64,000 nt of DNA from DATEPR01 sp036491115 (GTDB lineage Bacteria; Actinomycetota; Actinomycetes; Mycobacteriales; Pseudonocardiaceae), in NCBI GenBank assembly GCA_036491115.1, contig DASXCQ010000020.1, forward strand, positions 1-64,000, read 5' to 3'. Made by a program: the position numbers and the translations under genes. The notes under the pieces are model-generated. The model worked only from the letters and a program-made list of their open reading frames with translations. It searched no databases and was not told the origin of the DNA. Shown here piece after piece: positions 52,080 through 61,374 of this stretch (the first letter of the stretch is position 1; every line of letters starts with the position of its first letter).

Positions 52080-53102
52080 ATGACCGAGTTAGCTCAGTGG
52101 ACCCACGCCACGGCACGACCGCGTCGTCTCGCGGTCACTGGAGGGCTGGGGTTCGTGGGCCGCCATCTGACCCGACACTTACTCGCCGCGGGCCATGACG
52201 TGCTTGTCCTGGACGTCAATCGCCCTCGCTCCAGCACGTTGCCCTCCGGTGCGCGGTTCCGCCAGGTCGACCTGCGCGAGCCGAACGCCGTCACCGCCGC
52301 GTGTGCGGGCCTGGACACCGTCTACCACTTGGCGGGCAACTCCAGCGGCACACGTTCGGTGGTCGAGCCGCTGTTCGACTTCCAGACCAACGCCGTCGGC
52401 ACCGCGAACGTGTGTCAAGCGGCCGTGGCCGCCGGCGTCTCCCGTCTCGTCTACCTCTCCACGGCGATGGTCTACGGTCGGCCGACCGTCGTGCCGATCC
52501 CCGAGGACCACCCCACCGAGCCGTTCCTGCCCTACGGTGCGTCGAAATTGGCCGGTGAACACATGGTGCGCTCGTTCCATGAGACCTTCGGGCTCGACAC
52601 GGTCATCGGCAGGGCGTTCGTCATCTACGGGCCGGGCGAGAACCCGAAGGTCGCGGGCGGCGAGGTCTCCCAGTACCTGCGCTGGCACCTCAACCACCAC
52701 CCCGTGCACGCCACGGGCATCATCGACCGCAAGACACGCGATTTCGCTCACGTCACCGACGTCGTGCGAGCACTGCACACCATCGGCGAGCAGGGCGCGA
52801 CTTCGACGGTCTACAACATCGGCACCGGCAGCGAATACAGCCTCCGCGAGCTGGTCGAGGTGATCGGCGAGGCAACGGGCCGCCCGGTCGACCTGCGGGT
52901 GGACGAGTCCATCACGGACGACAGCTACCGGCACGTGCCGGACATCTCCCGGCTGCGCCGACTGGGCTACCGGCCGCACACGTCACTGAGCTCCGGTGTG
53001 CGTTCGCTGGCCGAGGTACTTGGCGACACACCGGAGATGCCTGCCGTGCCCACCATCTTCCGGCCCGGGCAGCACTACGAGACCGCTGCGGTGGCCAGCT
53101 GA
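52080..53102 (+). CDS. NAD-dependent epimerase/dehydratase
   Basis: A 340-residue extended short-chain dehydrogenase. The N-terminal GGLGFVGRHLT gives the GxxGxxG NAD(P) motif and VLDVNRPR the acidic strand-2 end. STAMVYGRP and the YGASK catalytic tetrad (Tyr-x3-Lys) follow, then GRAFVIYGPGENP. It is of the sugar-nucleotide epimerase/dehydratase type (GalE/RmlB group), but small-molecule substrates are known. Starts a plus-strand operon divergent from the ACP operon; the ATG is preceded by CAGGGGAA. With the DegT aminotransferase next door it could make an amino sugar or an amino-polyol. Confidence 0.85.
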   Translation: MTELAQWTHATARPRRLAVTGGLGFVGRHLTRHLLAAGHDVLVLDVNRPRSSTLPSGARFRQVDLREPNAVTAACAGLDTVYHLAGNSSGTRSVVEPLFDFQTNAVGTANVCQAAVAAGVSRLVYLSTAMVYGRPTVVPIPEDHPTEPFLPYGASKLAGEHMVRSFHETFGLDTVIGRAFVIYGPGENPKVAGGEVSQYLRWHLNHHPVHATGIIDRKTRDFAHVTDVVRALHTIGEQGATSTVYNIGTGSEYSLRELVEVIGEATGRPVDLRVDESITDDSYRHVPDISRLRRLGYRPHTSLSSGVRSLAEVLGDTPEMPAVPTIFRPGQHYETAAVAS

Positions 53103-54367
53103 TGGGGAGCGTCGCGGACTACCGGGTGCCGCAGACCGGGCAGGGCAGCGGATACGACGACGTGGACATCGCCGCGGTGGTCGACCTGCTGCGCTCGCCC
53201 GCACACCTGTCCGACGGCCACGAGGTCGGCGCCTTCGAGCGTGAGTTCGCGGCGCACACCGGTGCACAGGAAGCCGTGGCGGTCACGAGCTGCACGATGG
53301 CACTCGAACTGGTCACGCGCGTGCTCGATCTGCGGCCGGGCGACGAGGTCATCACCACCCCGTTGACGTTCCAGGCCACGACGGCCGCGTTGCTCGGCCT
53401 ACCGGTGCGAGTGCGCTTCGCCGACATCGATCCGGACACGTTGTGCCTCGACCCGGCCGCGGTCGCCCGGCTGATCACCCCACGCACCAAGGCGATCTAC
53501 ACCACGCACTACGCCGGGCTGTGCGGCGGCATCAGGGAGCTGGCGGCCTTGGCGCAGCGGCACGGCATCGCACTCGTCGAGGACTGCGCGCACGCACTCG
53601 GAGCGTCGGTGGACGGCAGGCCCGCCGGGTCGTGGGGCGACTTCGGCTGCTGGAGTTTCCACTCGCTGAAGAACATCTCCACGCTCGGCCAGGGCGGCAT
53701 GGTGACCATCAAGGACCCAGAACGCGCGGAACGGATCAGGGCGCTGCGGGCGATGAACCCGGACGCCCATTTCGTGCCGAGGCAGCGGTCCATGTCCTTC
53801 GGTCACTACGGCACGGGAACCTGGCCACGTCCGGTGACCCACGAGAAGAACGCCTACACACACGACTGCGTGTCGATTCGCGGTAGCGGTCTGAACGCGA
53901 CGATGAGCGAGCCGGCAGCTGCCGTGGGCAGGACGCAACTGGCCAGGCTGGCCGCGCTGGTCTCGCGGCGGCGGATGCTGGCCGACATCCTCGACCGGGA
54001 GCTGGCCCGGGTGCCGGGCGTGCGCGTGCTGCCGGTTCCGCAGGGCCATCAGCACGCCCGTCATCTGTATCCCGTGCTGCTGGAGGGATCCACGCTCGAC
54101 CGGGATCACGTGGCCCGGCGCCTGGAGGCGCTCGGTGTCGAGATCGTGCTGCGCTATTTCCCGTTGCACCTGCTGCCCGAATGGCGTGCGAAGGGGTGCG
54201 GGCTCGGCGCCGCTCCCGTCGCGGAGCGGCTCTGGTTCACCCAGCTGCTCAATCTGCCGTTGTCACCGCAGCTGTCCACCGACCAGACCGAGTACGTCGT
54301 GGCGGCGGTGCGGTCAGTGCTGCAGCCGAACGACAAGCAGCTGGGGGCGTTGGCACATGCTCGATGA
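53102..54367 (+). CDS. DegT/DnrJ/EryC1-family PLP aminotransferase
   Basis: A 421-residue fold-type I PLP enzyme: VTSCTMALELVTRVLDLRPGDEVITT, VEDCAHALGASVDGRPAGSWGDFGCWSFHSLKNIST with the Schiff-base lysine in HSLKN, and LGQGGMVT. It is close to the sugar aminotransferase pattern (SFHxxKNxxxxGxGG). It is encoded one base after, indeed overlapping, the epimerase gene stop, which supports consecutive steps: oxidation or epimerisation, then transamination. It differs from the DegT enzyme of cluster 1 at the lysine motif. Confidence 0.88.
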   Translation: MGSVADYRVPQTGQGSGYDDVDIAAVVDLLRSPAHLSDGHEVGAFEREFAAHTGAQEAVAVTSCTMALELVTRVLDLRPGDEVITTPLTFQATTAALLGLPVRVRFADIDPDTLCLDPAAVARLITPRTKAIYTTHYAGLCGGIRELAALAQRHGIALVEDCAHALGASVDGRPAGSWGDFGCWSFHSLKNISTLGQGGMVTIKDPERAERIRALRAMNPDAHFVPRQRSMSFGHYGTGTWPRPVTHEKNAYTHDCVSIRGSGLNATMSEPAAAVGRTQLARLAALVSRRRMLADILDRELARVPGVRVLPVPQGHQHARHLYPVLLEGSTLDRDHVARRLEALGVEIVLRYFPLHLLPEWRAKGCGLGAAPVAERLWFTQLLNLPLSPQLSTDQTEYVVAAVRSVLQPNDKQLGALAHAR

Positions 54368-55694
54368 GCAGACGATGCGGACGGCTTTGGCCGAGTTCCG
54401 GCACCGGCAGCAGGTGCCCGGTGTGGCATTGTGCGCGTTCACGTCGGCGGGGCCATGCCGCGCGGTCGGTTCCGGCACGGCGAGCCTGGAGTCGGGCGCG
54501 CCGATGACGCCGGACACGATGTTTCGGCTGTACTCGCTCACCAAGCTGCTGACCGGATCCGCCGTCGTCACACTCGCCGCCGACGGAACGGTCAAGCTCG
54601 ACGCGCCGGTCAACCAGTACCTGCCCGAACTGAGGGTTCGCGGCTCGGCCGACGACGGCGGGATCACGCTGCGGCACCTGCTCAGCCATCACGCGGGCTG
54701 GCTGCCCGACTCGGTCCGGCACGACGGTCTGGACCGTGATGCTGCCAGCCTGGCACGGAACGTGCTGCACGAGGTCGCCCGGATGCCGAGGCTGGCCGCA
54801 CCGGGTGAGGTCTACTCGTACAGCAACCTGGGGGTCAGCCTCGCCGGCCTCGCCGGCCAACGCGTCACGGGTGTGCCGTTCGGCGAGTTCGTACGCGAGC
54901 GGCTGTATCTGCCGTTGGGTATGGCGAGCACGACGCACGACCCGGCCGTCGCGATGACCTATCCGCTCGCCCAGCACCACGTGGCGAACGATCACGGCGA
55001 CCTGCGCGTCGCGCACGACGCCCGGCATGCCGTCAAGCACGAGCCGTCATCACAGTGCTATTCGACGGTGGTGGACATCGCGCGGTTCGGCGCCGCGCAC
55101 CTGGGCGGCGCCACCATGGTGCTGCCGGGGAACTGGCTGGACCAGATGCACCAGCCGCACTCGAACGCGCACCTGGACGTCGACGTGCGCTACGGACTCA
55201 CCTGCTATCTGGGACCTGCCGCGGCCGGGACGCGCACGGTCGGCCACGAAGGCTTCCTGGACGGCATGTGGACCAAACTGATCCTGGATCCGGCCAGGGA
55301 CATCGGCGTGGTGTGGATGGACAACCGAGGTGAGGAACTGCGCGAACAGCGTTACGTACTGCTCGGTGAGTTGTTCGACGGGCTGGGCCACACCCCCGAC
55401 CCCACCGCGGCGCACGGCCCGATCGCGGCCGACCAGGTGACCGGGGGCTACTACCGTGTCGGCGCGGAACCGCTGGCGGTGCGGGCGGATGGCGACAACC
55501 TGGTGGTGACCAGCGGCAGCCGCCACGCACGGTTGCTGCCGGGGCCTTCCGGCACGTGGATCAGCCCCACCGAGCAGGGACCGGACAGCGCGCCGTGGGG
55601 TCCACACGCCGGCAGCCGCAGGGTGAGTCTCGGCGTGACGGACGAGCACGTCGTGCACCTCAACGGCCTGCCCTACCTGCGGCAACGGGCATGA
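54357..55694 (+). CDS. Serine hydrolase of the beta-lactamase/PBP-like family
   Basis: A 445-residue class C-type serine hydrolase: SxxK at Ser60-Leu-Thr-Lys63 (RLYSLTKLL), YSYSNLG as the Tyr-x-Asn motif, LRHLLSHHAGWLPD, and a C-terminal HEGFLDGMW in place of the KTG-type motif (His-x-Gly). No signal peptide is seen, so it is probably cytoplasmic, unlike penicillin-binding proteins. In biosynthetic operons such enzymes act as esterases, amidases or transacylases, and some give resistance. ATG 54357 overlaps the aminotransferase gene by 11 bases; the end overlaps the exporter gene by 4. Confidence 0.85.
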   Translation: MLDEQTMRTALAEFRHRQQVPGVALCAFTSAGPCRAVGSGTASLESGAPMTPDTMFRLYSLTKLLTGSAVVTLAADGTVKLDAPVNQYLPELRVRGSADDGGITLRHLLSHHAGWLPDSVRHDGLDRDAASLARNVLHEVARMPRLAAPGEVYSYSNLGVSLAGLAGQRVTGVPFGEFVRERLYLPLGMASTTHDPAVAMTYPLAQHHVANDHGDLRVAHDARHAVKHEPSSQCYSTVVDIARFGAAHLGGATMVLPGNWLDQMHQPHSNAHLDVDVRYGLTCYLGPAAAGTRTVGHEGFLDGMWTKLILDPARDIGVVWMDNRGEELREQRYVLLGELFDGLGHTPDPTAAHGPIAADQVTGGYYRVGAEPLAVRADGDNLVVTSGSRHARLLPGPSGTWISPTEQGPDSAPWGPHAGSRRVSLGVTDEHVVHLNGLPYLRQRA

Positions 55695-57031
55695 AACGGC
55701 AGGGCACGCTCGCCGTCCTGTGCCTCGCCCAATTCGTCGACGTACTCGGCGTGACGATCGCGGTGGTCGCCCTGCCTGCACTGGGCAGCCGGTTCCCCGT
55801 GCCGCGATCGGAGCTGCAGTGGGTGGTCAGCGGCTACGCGTTGCTGTTCGGCGGGCTGCTGATCGCCGCGGGCAGGGCAGGCGACCGGTGGGGGCATCGG
55901 CGGACGTTCGTCACGGGCGTGGCGGTGCTGGCAGCCGGGAGCCTGCTCAGCGCCGTGGCACCGAGTCTGGTCACGGTGATCGTGGGCCGGGCGGTCCAGG
56001 GTCTGGCGGCAGGGTTCGTGGTGCCCGCGGCATTGGCGATGCTGCTGGCCACGTTTCCCGTCGGCGCAGGTCGCCACCGGGCGATCGCGATCTGGACCGC
56101 CGCGGGTGCCGCCGGTGGCACCGCCGGCTTCCTGACCGGCGGACTGCTGGTCGACGCCGCAGGCTGGCGGTCGGTGTTCCTGGTCAACGTGCCGTTGTGC
56201 GTGGTCGCACTCGTGGCGTCATCGGCCCTGCCGCTGTCCCGACCGGCGACGGTGGACCGGCCCACCCACCTGGCCGCAGCCGCCATGGTCACCGTTGGTC
56301 TCATCGGCCTGCTGGCCGGCATCACGGCCGTCGGTCCAACGGCGAGACCGGCTGTCCTGGCGGGCTCGGTCGTTCTGCTGGGCCTGTTCGCCGTCGCCGA
56401 GCGGCGATCGAGCAACCCGCTGGTGCCGGCCGAACTCATCCGATCCGGCGGGTTCGCCCGGTCGCTGGGCGTCGCGTGCGTACTCACGTTCACCACGACA
56501 CCCGCCAGTGTGCTCGGTGCGATCTTCCTGCAGGATCGGCTCGGTCACTCGGCTGCCGTGACGGGTCTGATGTTCGCGCCGTTCAGCCTGGCGGTGGTCG
56601 TGGGCAGTTGGTTGAGCAGACGGGCAAGCAGGCGCTGGGAGCACCGCGTCACGGTCATGGCCGGCGTCGTGGCGGTGGCGGCCGCGATGCTCGTCAGCGC
56701 CGCGGGCGTGGTGTTGGCCAGCGGCTCGGTCTTCCTGATCAGCCTCGTGTTGTCCGGGCTCGGCCTGGGCACTGCGTCCGTCGCCGTCAGTACGGTCGGC
56801 ACAGCGGCCATGACCGAAACCGACCAGGGCCTGGCATCCGGACTGCTCAACGCGGCACCTCAGTTGGGTTCGGCCATCGGCACCGCGACTGCCACGGCCG
56901 TCGCGGCACTCCTCACGCTCGGCGACGCCTATCTGATCGCGGCCGCAGTCGCCGTCGTGGGTCTGCTGGTCGCCGCCACACTCCCTCGTGCCGAGCGGTC
57001 AACACAAGATCGACAGCCCGCACGACCGTGA
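55691..57031 (+). CDS. DHA2-type MFS drug exporter (EmrB/QacA family)
   Basis: A 446-residue membrane protein with about fourteen hydrophobic helices. It carries LAQFVDVLGVTIAVVALPAL at the start, AGRAGDRWGHRRTFV as the loop 2-3 motif, and the antiporter motif C-like AAGAAGGTAGFLTGGLL. This is the 14-helix proton-driven multidrug efflux group common as self-resistance in antibiotic clusters. It ends the plus-strand operon and is convergent with the allophanate hydrolase gene, 37 bases apart. Confidence 0.9.
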   Translation: MKRQGTLAVLCLAQFVDVLGVTIAVVALPALGSRFPVPRSELQWVVSGYALLFGGLLIAAGRAGDRWGHRRTFVTGVAVLAAGSLLSAVAPSLVTVIVGRAVQGLAAGFVVPAALAMLLATFPVGAGRHRAIAIWTAAGAAGGTAGFLTGGLLVDAAGWRSVFLVNVPLCVVALVASSALPLSRPATVDRPTHLAAAAMVTVGLIGLLAGITAVGPTARPAVLAGSVVLLGLFAVAERRSSNPLVPAELIRSGGFARSLGVACVLTFTTTPASVLGAIFLQDRLGHSAAVTGLMFAPFSLAVVVGSWLSRRASRRWEHRVTVMAGVVAVAAAMLVSAAGVVLASGSVFLISLVLSGLGLGTASVAVSTVGTAAMTETDQGLASGLLNAAPQLGSAIGTATATAVAALLTLGDAYLIAAAVAVVGLLVAATLPRAERSTQDRQPARP

Positions 57032-57068
57032 TCACGACGTGCTGCTGGCGTACCAACCCGGGGTTGCA

Positions 57069-58694
57069 CTACCGGAGACGGCCGGTCAGGTAGGAGCGCC
57101 AGCCACCATGTCCGGTGATGTCGCGGGTCGGGTCGGCGCAGGCGGTGTCCGCGACGAACCCGAGGACGGTCGAGCCGTCGTCCAGGGCGAGTGGGCCCAG
57201 GTGCAGCGGGGGTGCGATGGTGGTTGCCAGGTCCGCGATGGCCGCGGGTGGCAGGTCCCACACCTCCACGTCGATCCCGCCGGGCCCGTCGCCGGACACC
57301 AGGCCGGGCCGGGGGAACGGTCCGTCCACTGTGTACATCCGGTAGCCGGTGGCGGTCCGGGCCCGGCTGTGCAGGATGCCGCCCAGCCGGACGAGATCGG
57401 CGTTGGCCGGTTGGCCGGTGAGGTGGGCGCCGGCCACGGCTATCAGGCTGCGGCCGGCCAGTGGTGGTTCGGGTTCACCGGTCCAGCGGGCGGCCAGGTT
57501 CAGCAGTGGGCGGTCGGCGAACGCGGGCGCCATCAACTGCACGCCGAACGGGAGTCCGGCGGCGGTGCCGGCCGGGACCGCGACCGCGCACAGGTCCAAC
57601 AGGTTGACCATGTTCGTGAAGGTGCCCAACCGGGCGTTCACGCCGATCGGGTCGGCGGCCACGTCGGCGAGGGTCGGGTGGCCGGGCGTGACGGGCAGCA
57701 GCAGCGCGTCCGCGCCGACGAACGCCATGTCCGTCGCCTGCCGGAGCACGGCGAGTTCCCGTTGGGCGGTGAACACGTCGGCCGCGGTGAACCGCGCACC
57801 GCCGGACACGACGTGTCGTACCGTCGGGTCGACACCGGGACCGCCCAGCAGATCACCGAAGGCGGCCAGTCGCTCCGCGAGGAACGCCGAGTCGTACAGC
57901 AGTCGGGCGGCCATCAGGAATGGTGTCACCTCGACCGGTATCACGTGCGCGATCCGGCCGGCGTGGGCCACGGCGTCCGACCAGGCGGTGGCGTAGTCGG
58001 GTGTCAGGTCCAGCGGCCGGTCCGGCACGGCGATCACCCGCATTCGGGTCGCCACTCCGACCGGTGGGTGGACTGGCACGGGCCGCGAGTACGGATCGGT
58101 CGGGTCGGCGCCGATGAGGGCGTCGAGGACCGGCCGGGCATCGTCGACCGTGCGGGTCAGGGTGGTGACGCAGTCCAGGGCTGGACACGCTGGCAGCACA
58201 CCTCGGGTGGACACCAGGCCGCGGGTGGGTTTCACCCCGACGAGACCGTTGAACGCCGCCGGTACCCGGCCGCTGCCCGCGGTGTCGGTGCCCAACGCGA
58301 ACGGCACCACGCCCAGGGCGACGGCTATCGCGCTGCCCGAACTGCTGCCGCCGCTGACGTGAGCGGTCGACGCGACACTGTGGCAGGCGCCGTAAGGCGA
58401 GCGGGTGCCGACCAGGCCGGTGGCGAACTGGTCGAGGTTGGTCTTGGCGATGGGTACGGCGCCCGCGGCTCGCAGCCGCCGGACCGCGAAGGCCGTATCG
58501 GTGGCTGGTTCGGTGCGGGCGGGGCAGGCCGCCGTGGTGGGCACGCCGGCCACGTCGATGTTGTCCTTGACCGCGAAGGGCACCCCGCCCAATGGGCCGT
58601 CACCGGTGATCCGGGCGTCGTCCAGGAGGGTGATGAACGCCGGCTGGTCGACCTCGGCAGCGGCCTTGAGTGCCGTCGTCACGTCGTGGCTCAT
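57069..58694 (-). CDS. atzF: Allophanate hydrolase
   Basis: Hydrolyses allophanate (urea-1-carboxylate) to ammonia and CO2. A 541-residue protein with the amidase-signature Ser-cisSer-Lys triad: FAVKDNIDVAGVPTTAA (Lys), HVSGGSSSGSAIAVALG (cis-Ser) and GTDTAGSGRVPAAFNGLVG (nucleophile). The C-terminal domain of about 110 residues, typical of AtzF, follows (LVRLGGILHSRARTATGYRMY). ATG 58694 overlaps the carboxyltransferase gene stop. It is the last enzyme of the guanidine/urea degradation operon headed by the riboswitch at 63656. Confidence 0.9.
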   Translation of the reverse strand: MSHDVTTALKAAAEVDQPAFITLLDDARITGDGPLGGVPFAVKDNIDVAGVPTTAACPARTEPATDTAFAVRRLRAAGAVPIAKTNLDQFATGLVGTRSPYGACHSVASTAHVSGGSSSGSAIAVALGVVPFALGTDTAGSGRVPAAFNGLVGVKPTRGLVSTRGVLPACPALDCVTTLTRTVDDARPVLDALIGADPTDPYSRPVPVHPPVGVATRMRVIAVPDRPLDLTPDYATAWSDAVAHAGRIAHVIPVEVTPFLMAARLLYDSAFLAERLAAFGDLLGGPGVDPTVRHVVSGGARFTAADVFTAQRELAVLRQATDMAFVGADALLLPVTPGHPTLADVAADPIGVNARLGTFTNMVNLLDLCAVAVPAGTAAGLPFGVQLMAPAFADRPLLNLAARWTGEPEPPLAGRSLIAVAGAHLTGQPANADLVRLGGILHSRARTATGYRMYTVDGPFPRPGLVSGDGPGGIDVEVWDLPPAAIADLATTIAPPLHLGPLALDDGSTVLGFVADTACADPTRDITGHGGWRSYLTGRLR

Positions 58695-60739
58695 GCCCGC
58701 CACCGATCCCGTTCGGCGTCGAACGCGGCCTGCCGGGCCGCCCGGAACCGGGTGATCTCGTCGTGGTGGGCCGCCTCCAACGCGGTGATCTCGGCCAGAC
58801 CGAACGTCGCCGGGCTGATGTCCAATGTAGATCGTCCGGACAGGACATCGGCTCGCAGGTCGGCCAGTTCGTCGACGCTCACCGGGCGGAACCTCAGCCG
58901 GTCGAACTGGCGCAGCAGCCACGGTGGTTCGACCGAGCCCGGCACGTGGCGCCACACCGGGACCGTGCGTCCGACGAGCTGGTAGCCGCCCGGTCCCTCC
59001 ATGCCGTAGACGCACAGGTACACCCCGCCGATGCCCACCGCGTTCTGCGGTGTCCAGGTCCTGGCCGGGTCGTACTTCGTGGTGACCAGTCGGTGGCGTG
59101 GGTCGATGGGAATCGCCACCGGCGCCCCGAGGTACACGTCACCCAGTCCGACCACCAGGTAGGTGGCCGCCCGCACGACGTCGAACACGTCGGCCCGCTC
59201 GGGCAGGGCGTTGACCCGCCGGATGAACTCGACGTTGTCCGGGCACCACGGCGCGTCCGGGCGCACCGACCGGGCGTAGCGGGCCATCGCCTCGTGGGCC
59301 GCCGGGTGGTCGAACGCGATCGGCAGCGTCACCTCCCGCACGTCCAAGGTCACGGTCGCCGGGTCGGGCACACCGTCGGCCAACCGGTCCAGCAGCACGG
59401 CCAGCGCGGGCAGCGGGCACACCATCGGATCGACCCGGACCAGCAGGGAGCGGACGCCTGCCACGATGTCGCGGACACCGGGAACGGCCATCCGGCGCAG
59501 CGCCTCGGCCAGCAGGTGCACCCACAGCCGCACGCCGAGGTCGAGCACCTCGGGTCCTGCTTCCAGCAGCAGGTGGTGGTCGCCCGCCCGCCGCACCGCC
59601 ATCGCGGGCGAGACCGTGGTGGCCGGACGGGTCAGTAGCAGGCCGTGGTCACGCAGCAGGTCCGGCCGGACGGGTGGGTGTGTGCGGCGGGGCGCTGTCA
59701 CGCCGGCCTGCGCGCGGTCGAACGCGGCGGCTGCGGCTGCGGCCGGATCGGTGACCAAGGCGTCGTGCTCGGCGTTGGCGGCGTCAGCCTCGTCCGGTGA
59801 CACCAGGACCAGTCGCACCGTATCGCCCGGCCGGGCCTGGGCGAAGATCCACCGGTCGGCGCGGATCACGGTGAACGGCACGACGAAGCCGCCCAGGCTG
59901 GGCCCGTCCGGCCCGACGACCACCGGGGTGTCGCCGGACAGCATGATCGCGCCGATCGGGTAGGCGCTGTCATGGATGTTGGACGGGTGCAGGCCGGCCT
60001 CGCCGCCGTCCTGCCTGGCCCACAACGGTTTCGGCCCGACCAGTCGGACGCCGGTCCGGTCGGTGCGGTGGTCCACGGTCCACGTGGCCGCCAGCAGAGC
60101 GGCGGCGCCGGCCTCGGTGAGGTGCGCGGGGGCACCGTGCGGGCCGGCCAGCACCCGCACGCCCCACGTGGTGCCGAGCGGGGCCAGCACCGAGGCCACG
60201 TCCATCGGCGTCGCCAGGTTCTCCTCGCGCCCCAGCGGTATCGTGTCGCCGGCGGCCAGTGCCCGGCCGGCCAGTCCACCGAACCCGCCGAGCAGGAACG
60301 TCGCCCGGCTGCCGAATACCCTCGGCACCGTGACACCCCCGCCGACGGCCAGGTAGGCCCGCATCCCCGGACCGGCGCACGGACCGATGTCGACGACCGA
60401 TCCGGCGGCCACTGTGGCGACCACACCAGGTCGCAGCGGCCGACCGTCCACAGTGGCTGCGTTCGCGGCACCCGTGGTGCACACGGTGGCCCGCCTGCCC
60501 AACCGCAGCACCGGTCCGGTGACCAGAGCCTCCAGCCCGGCGGCGGACGACGGGTTGCCGACCGCGGCGTTGGCCAGGGCGAACGACACGTCGTCCCACG
60601 CACCGGATGGCGGCACGCCCACGTCCCACATGCCGTTACGGCCGGCGAGATCCTGGACCGTGGTCTGCATGCCCGGCGCGAGGACGGCGAGCGTGGACGT
60701 CAGTGGGCCGGCCAGGTCGGGCCGTCTCGCGAGCGTCAC
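58691..60739 (-). CDS. Guanidine/urea carboxylase homologue, carboxyltransferase part only
   Basis: A 682-residue protein. The first half is a KipA-like CT domain (LAPGMQTTVQDLAGRNG, DVGVPPSGAWDDVSFALANAAVGN) and the second half KipI-like (LTLDVREVTLPIAFDH-type strand, NVEFIRRVNAL, GIGGVYLCVYGMEGPGGYQLVGRT). This is the central carboxyltransferase region of urea/guanidine carboxylases, which are normally about 1200 residues with an N-terminal biotin carboxylase and a C-terminal biotinyl domain. Both are missing: no ATP-grasp motifs precede it and no EAMKM-type biotin site follows. GTG 60739 is fixed by GTGA overlap with the upstream gene, so this is not a missed start. It would need biotin carboxylase and carrier subunits from elsewhere. 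Confidence 0.8.
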   Translation of the reverse strand: MTLARRPDLAGPLTSTLAVLAPGMQTTVQDLAGRNGMWDVGVPPSGAWDDVSFALANAAVGNPSSAAGLEALVTGPVLRLGRRATVCTTGAANAATVDGRPLRPGVVATVAAGSVVDIGPCAGPGMRAYLAVGGGVTVPRVFGSRATFLLGGFGGLAGRALAAGDTIPLGREENLATPMDVASVLAPLGTTWGVRVLAGPHGAPAHLTEAGAAALLAATWTVDHRTDRTGVRLVGPKPLWARQDGGEAGLHPSNIHDSAYPIGAIMLSGDTPVVVGPDGPSLGGFVVPFTVIRADRWIFAQARPGDTVRLVLVSPDEADAANAEHDALVTDPAAAAAAAFDRAQAGVTAPRRTHPPVRPDLLRDHGLLLTRPATTVSPAMAVRRAGDHHLLLEAGPEVLDLGVRLWVHLLAEALRRMAVPGVRDIVAGVRSLLVRVDPMVCPLPALAVLLDRLADGVPDPATVTLDVREVTLPIAFDHPAAHEAMARYARSVRPDAPWCPDNVEFIRRVNALPERADVFDVVRAATYLVVGLGDVYLGAPVAIPIDPRHRLVTTKYDPARTWTPQNAVGIGGVYLCVYGMEGPGGYQLVGRTVPVWRHVPGSVEPPWLLRQFDRLRFRPVSVDELADLRADVLSGRSTLDISPATFGLAEITALEAAHHDEITRFRAARQAAFDAERDRWRA

Positions 60740-61374
60740 GACGACCACCACCCCAGCAGCCGCACCGCAGTGGGATCCCAGCCGTTGCACGGATTGTTGA
60801 TCTGCGGGCAGTTGCTGATCAGCACCAGCACGGCCCGTTCAGCCCGCAGCTGCACGTGCTTGCCGGGTGCGGACACGCCGTCGGCGAACGTCAGACCGCC
60901 GTCGACCGTGACGGGGACGTTCATGAAGAAGTTGATGTTGTGGCCGAGTTGCCTCGCCCCGATGCCCACCGGTGCGCCGTAGCGCAGGAACGTCTCCCGG
61001 CAGGCGTGCTGGTGCCGGGTGTGCTCGCCATAACGGACCACATTGGACTCCTGCGCGCACGCCCCGCCGAGGGTGTCGTGCCGGCCGCACGTGTCGTCCG
61101 TGATCGTGGCCAGCAGGTCCAGCCGCACCGACAGCAGCCGCGATCCGGTGGTCAGGTAGAGCGCGCCCTGCTCCCGCACGGTGTCGAAGGCACTGTAGCG
61201 GTTGGTCACGTCAGCGGCGTCGTAGACCAGCGTGTCCACCGCCTGATTGCCGTGCAGGTCGACGATCCGGAACGTGCCGCCGGCCGGGATCGTGCCCAGG
61301 AAGCCGTCGCCGGCCGCCACGACGGTGTCCAGGACCGCGGTGGCCGGGTCGAGGCGGGATTCGGTGACGGTCAC
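60736..61374 (-). CDS. DUF1989 protein, urea carboxylase-associated (carboxyguanidine deiminase subunit type)
   Basis: A 212-residue DUF1989 protein. It shows GGTFRIVDLHGNQAVDTLVYDA, RYSAFDTVREQGALYLTTGSRLLSV, DDTCGRHDTLGGACAQESN and NFFMNVPV, with conserved Cys/His residues likely to hold zinc. In guanidine degradation two DUF1989 proteins (CgdA and CgdB) form carboxyguanidine deiminase, turning carboxyguanidine into allophanate. Under a guanidine riboswitch this is the most likely role. The GTG at 61374 overlaps the preceding stop. Which of the two proteins corresponds to A or B is not assigned here. Confidence 0.85.
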   Translation of the reverse strand: MTVTESRLDPATAVLDTVVAAGDGFLGTIPAGGTFRIVDLHGNQAVDTLVYDAADVTNRYSAFDTVREQGALYLTTGSRLLSVRLDLLATITDDTCGRHDTLGGACAQESNVVRYGEHTRHQHACRETFLRYGAPVGIGARQLGHNINFFMNVPVTVDGGLTFADGVSAPGKHVQLRAERAVLVLISNCPQINNPCNGWDPTAVRLLGWWSS

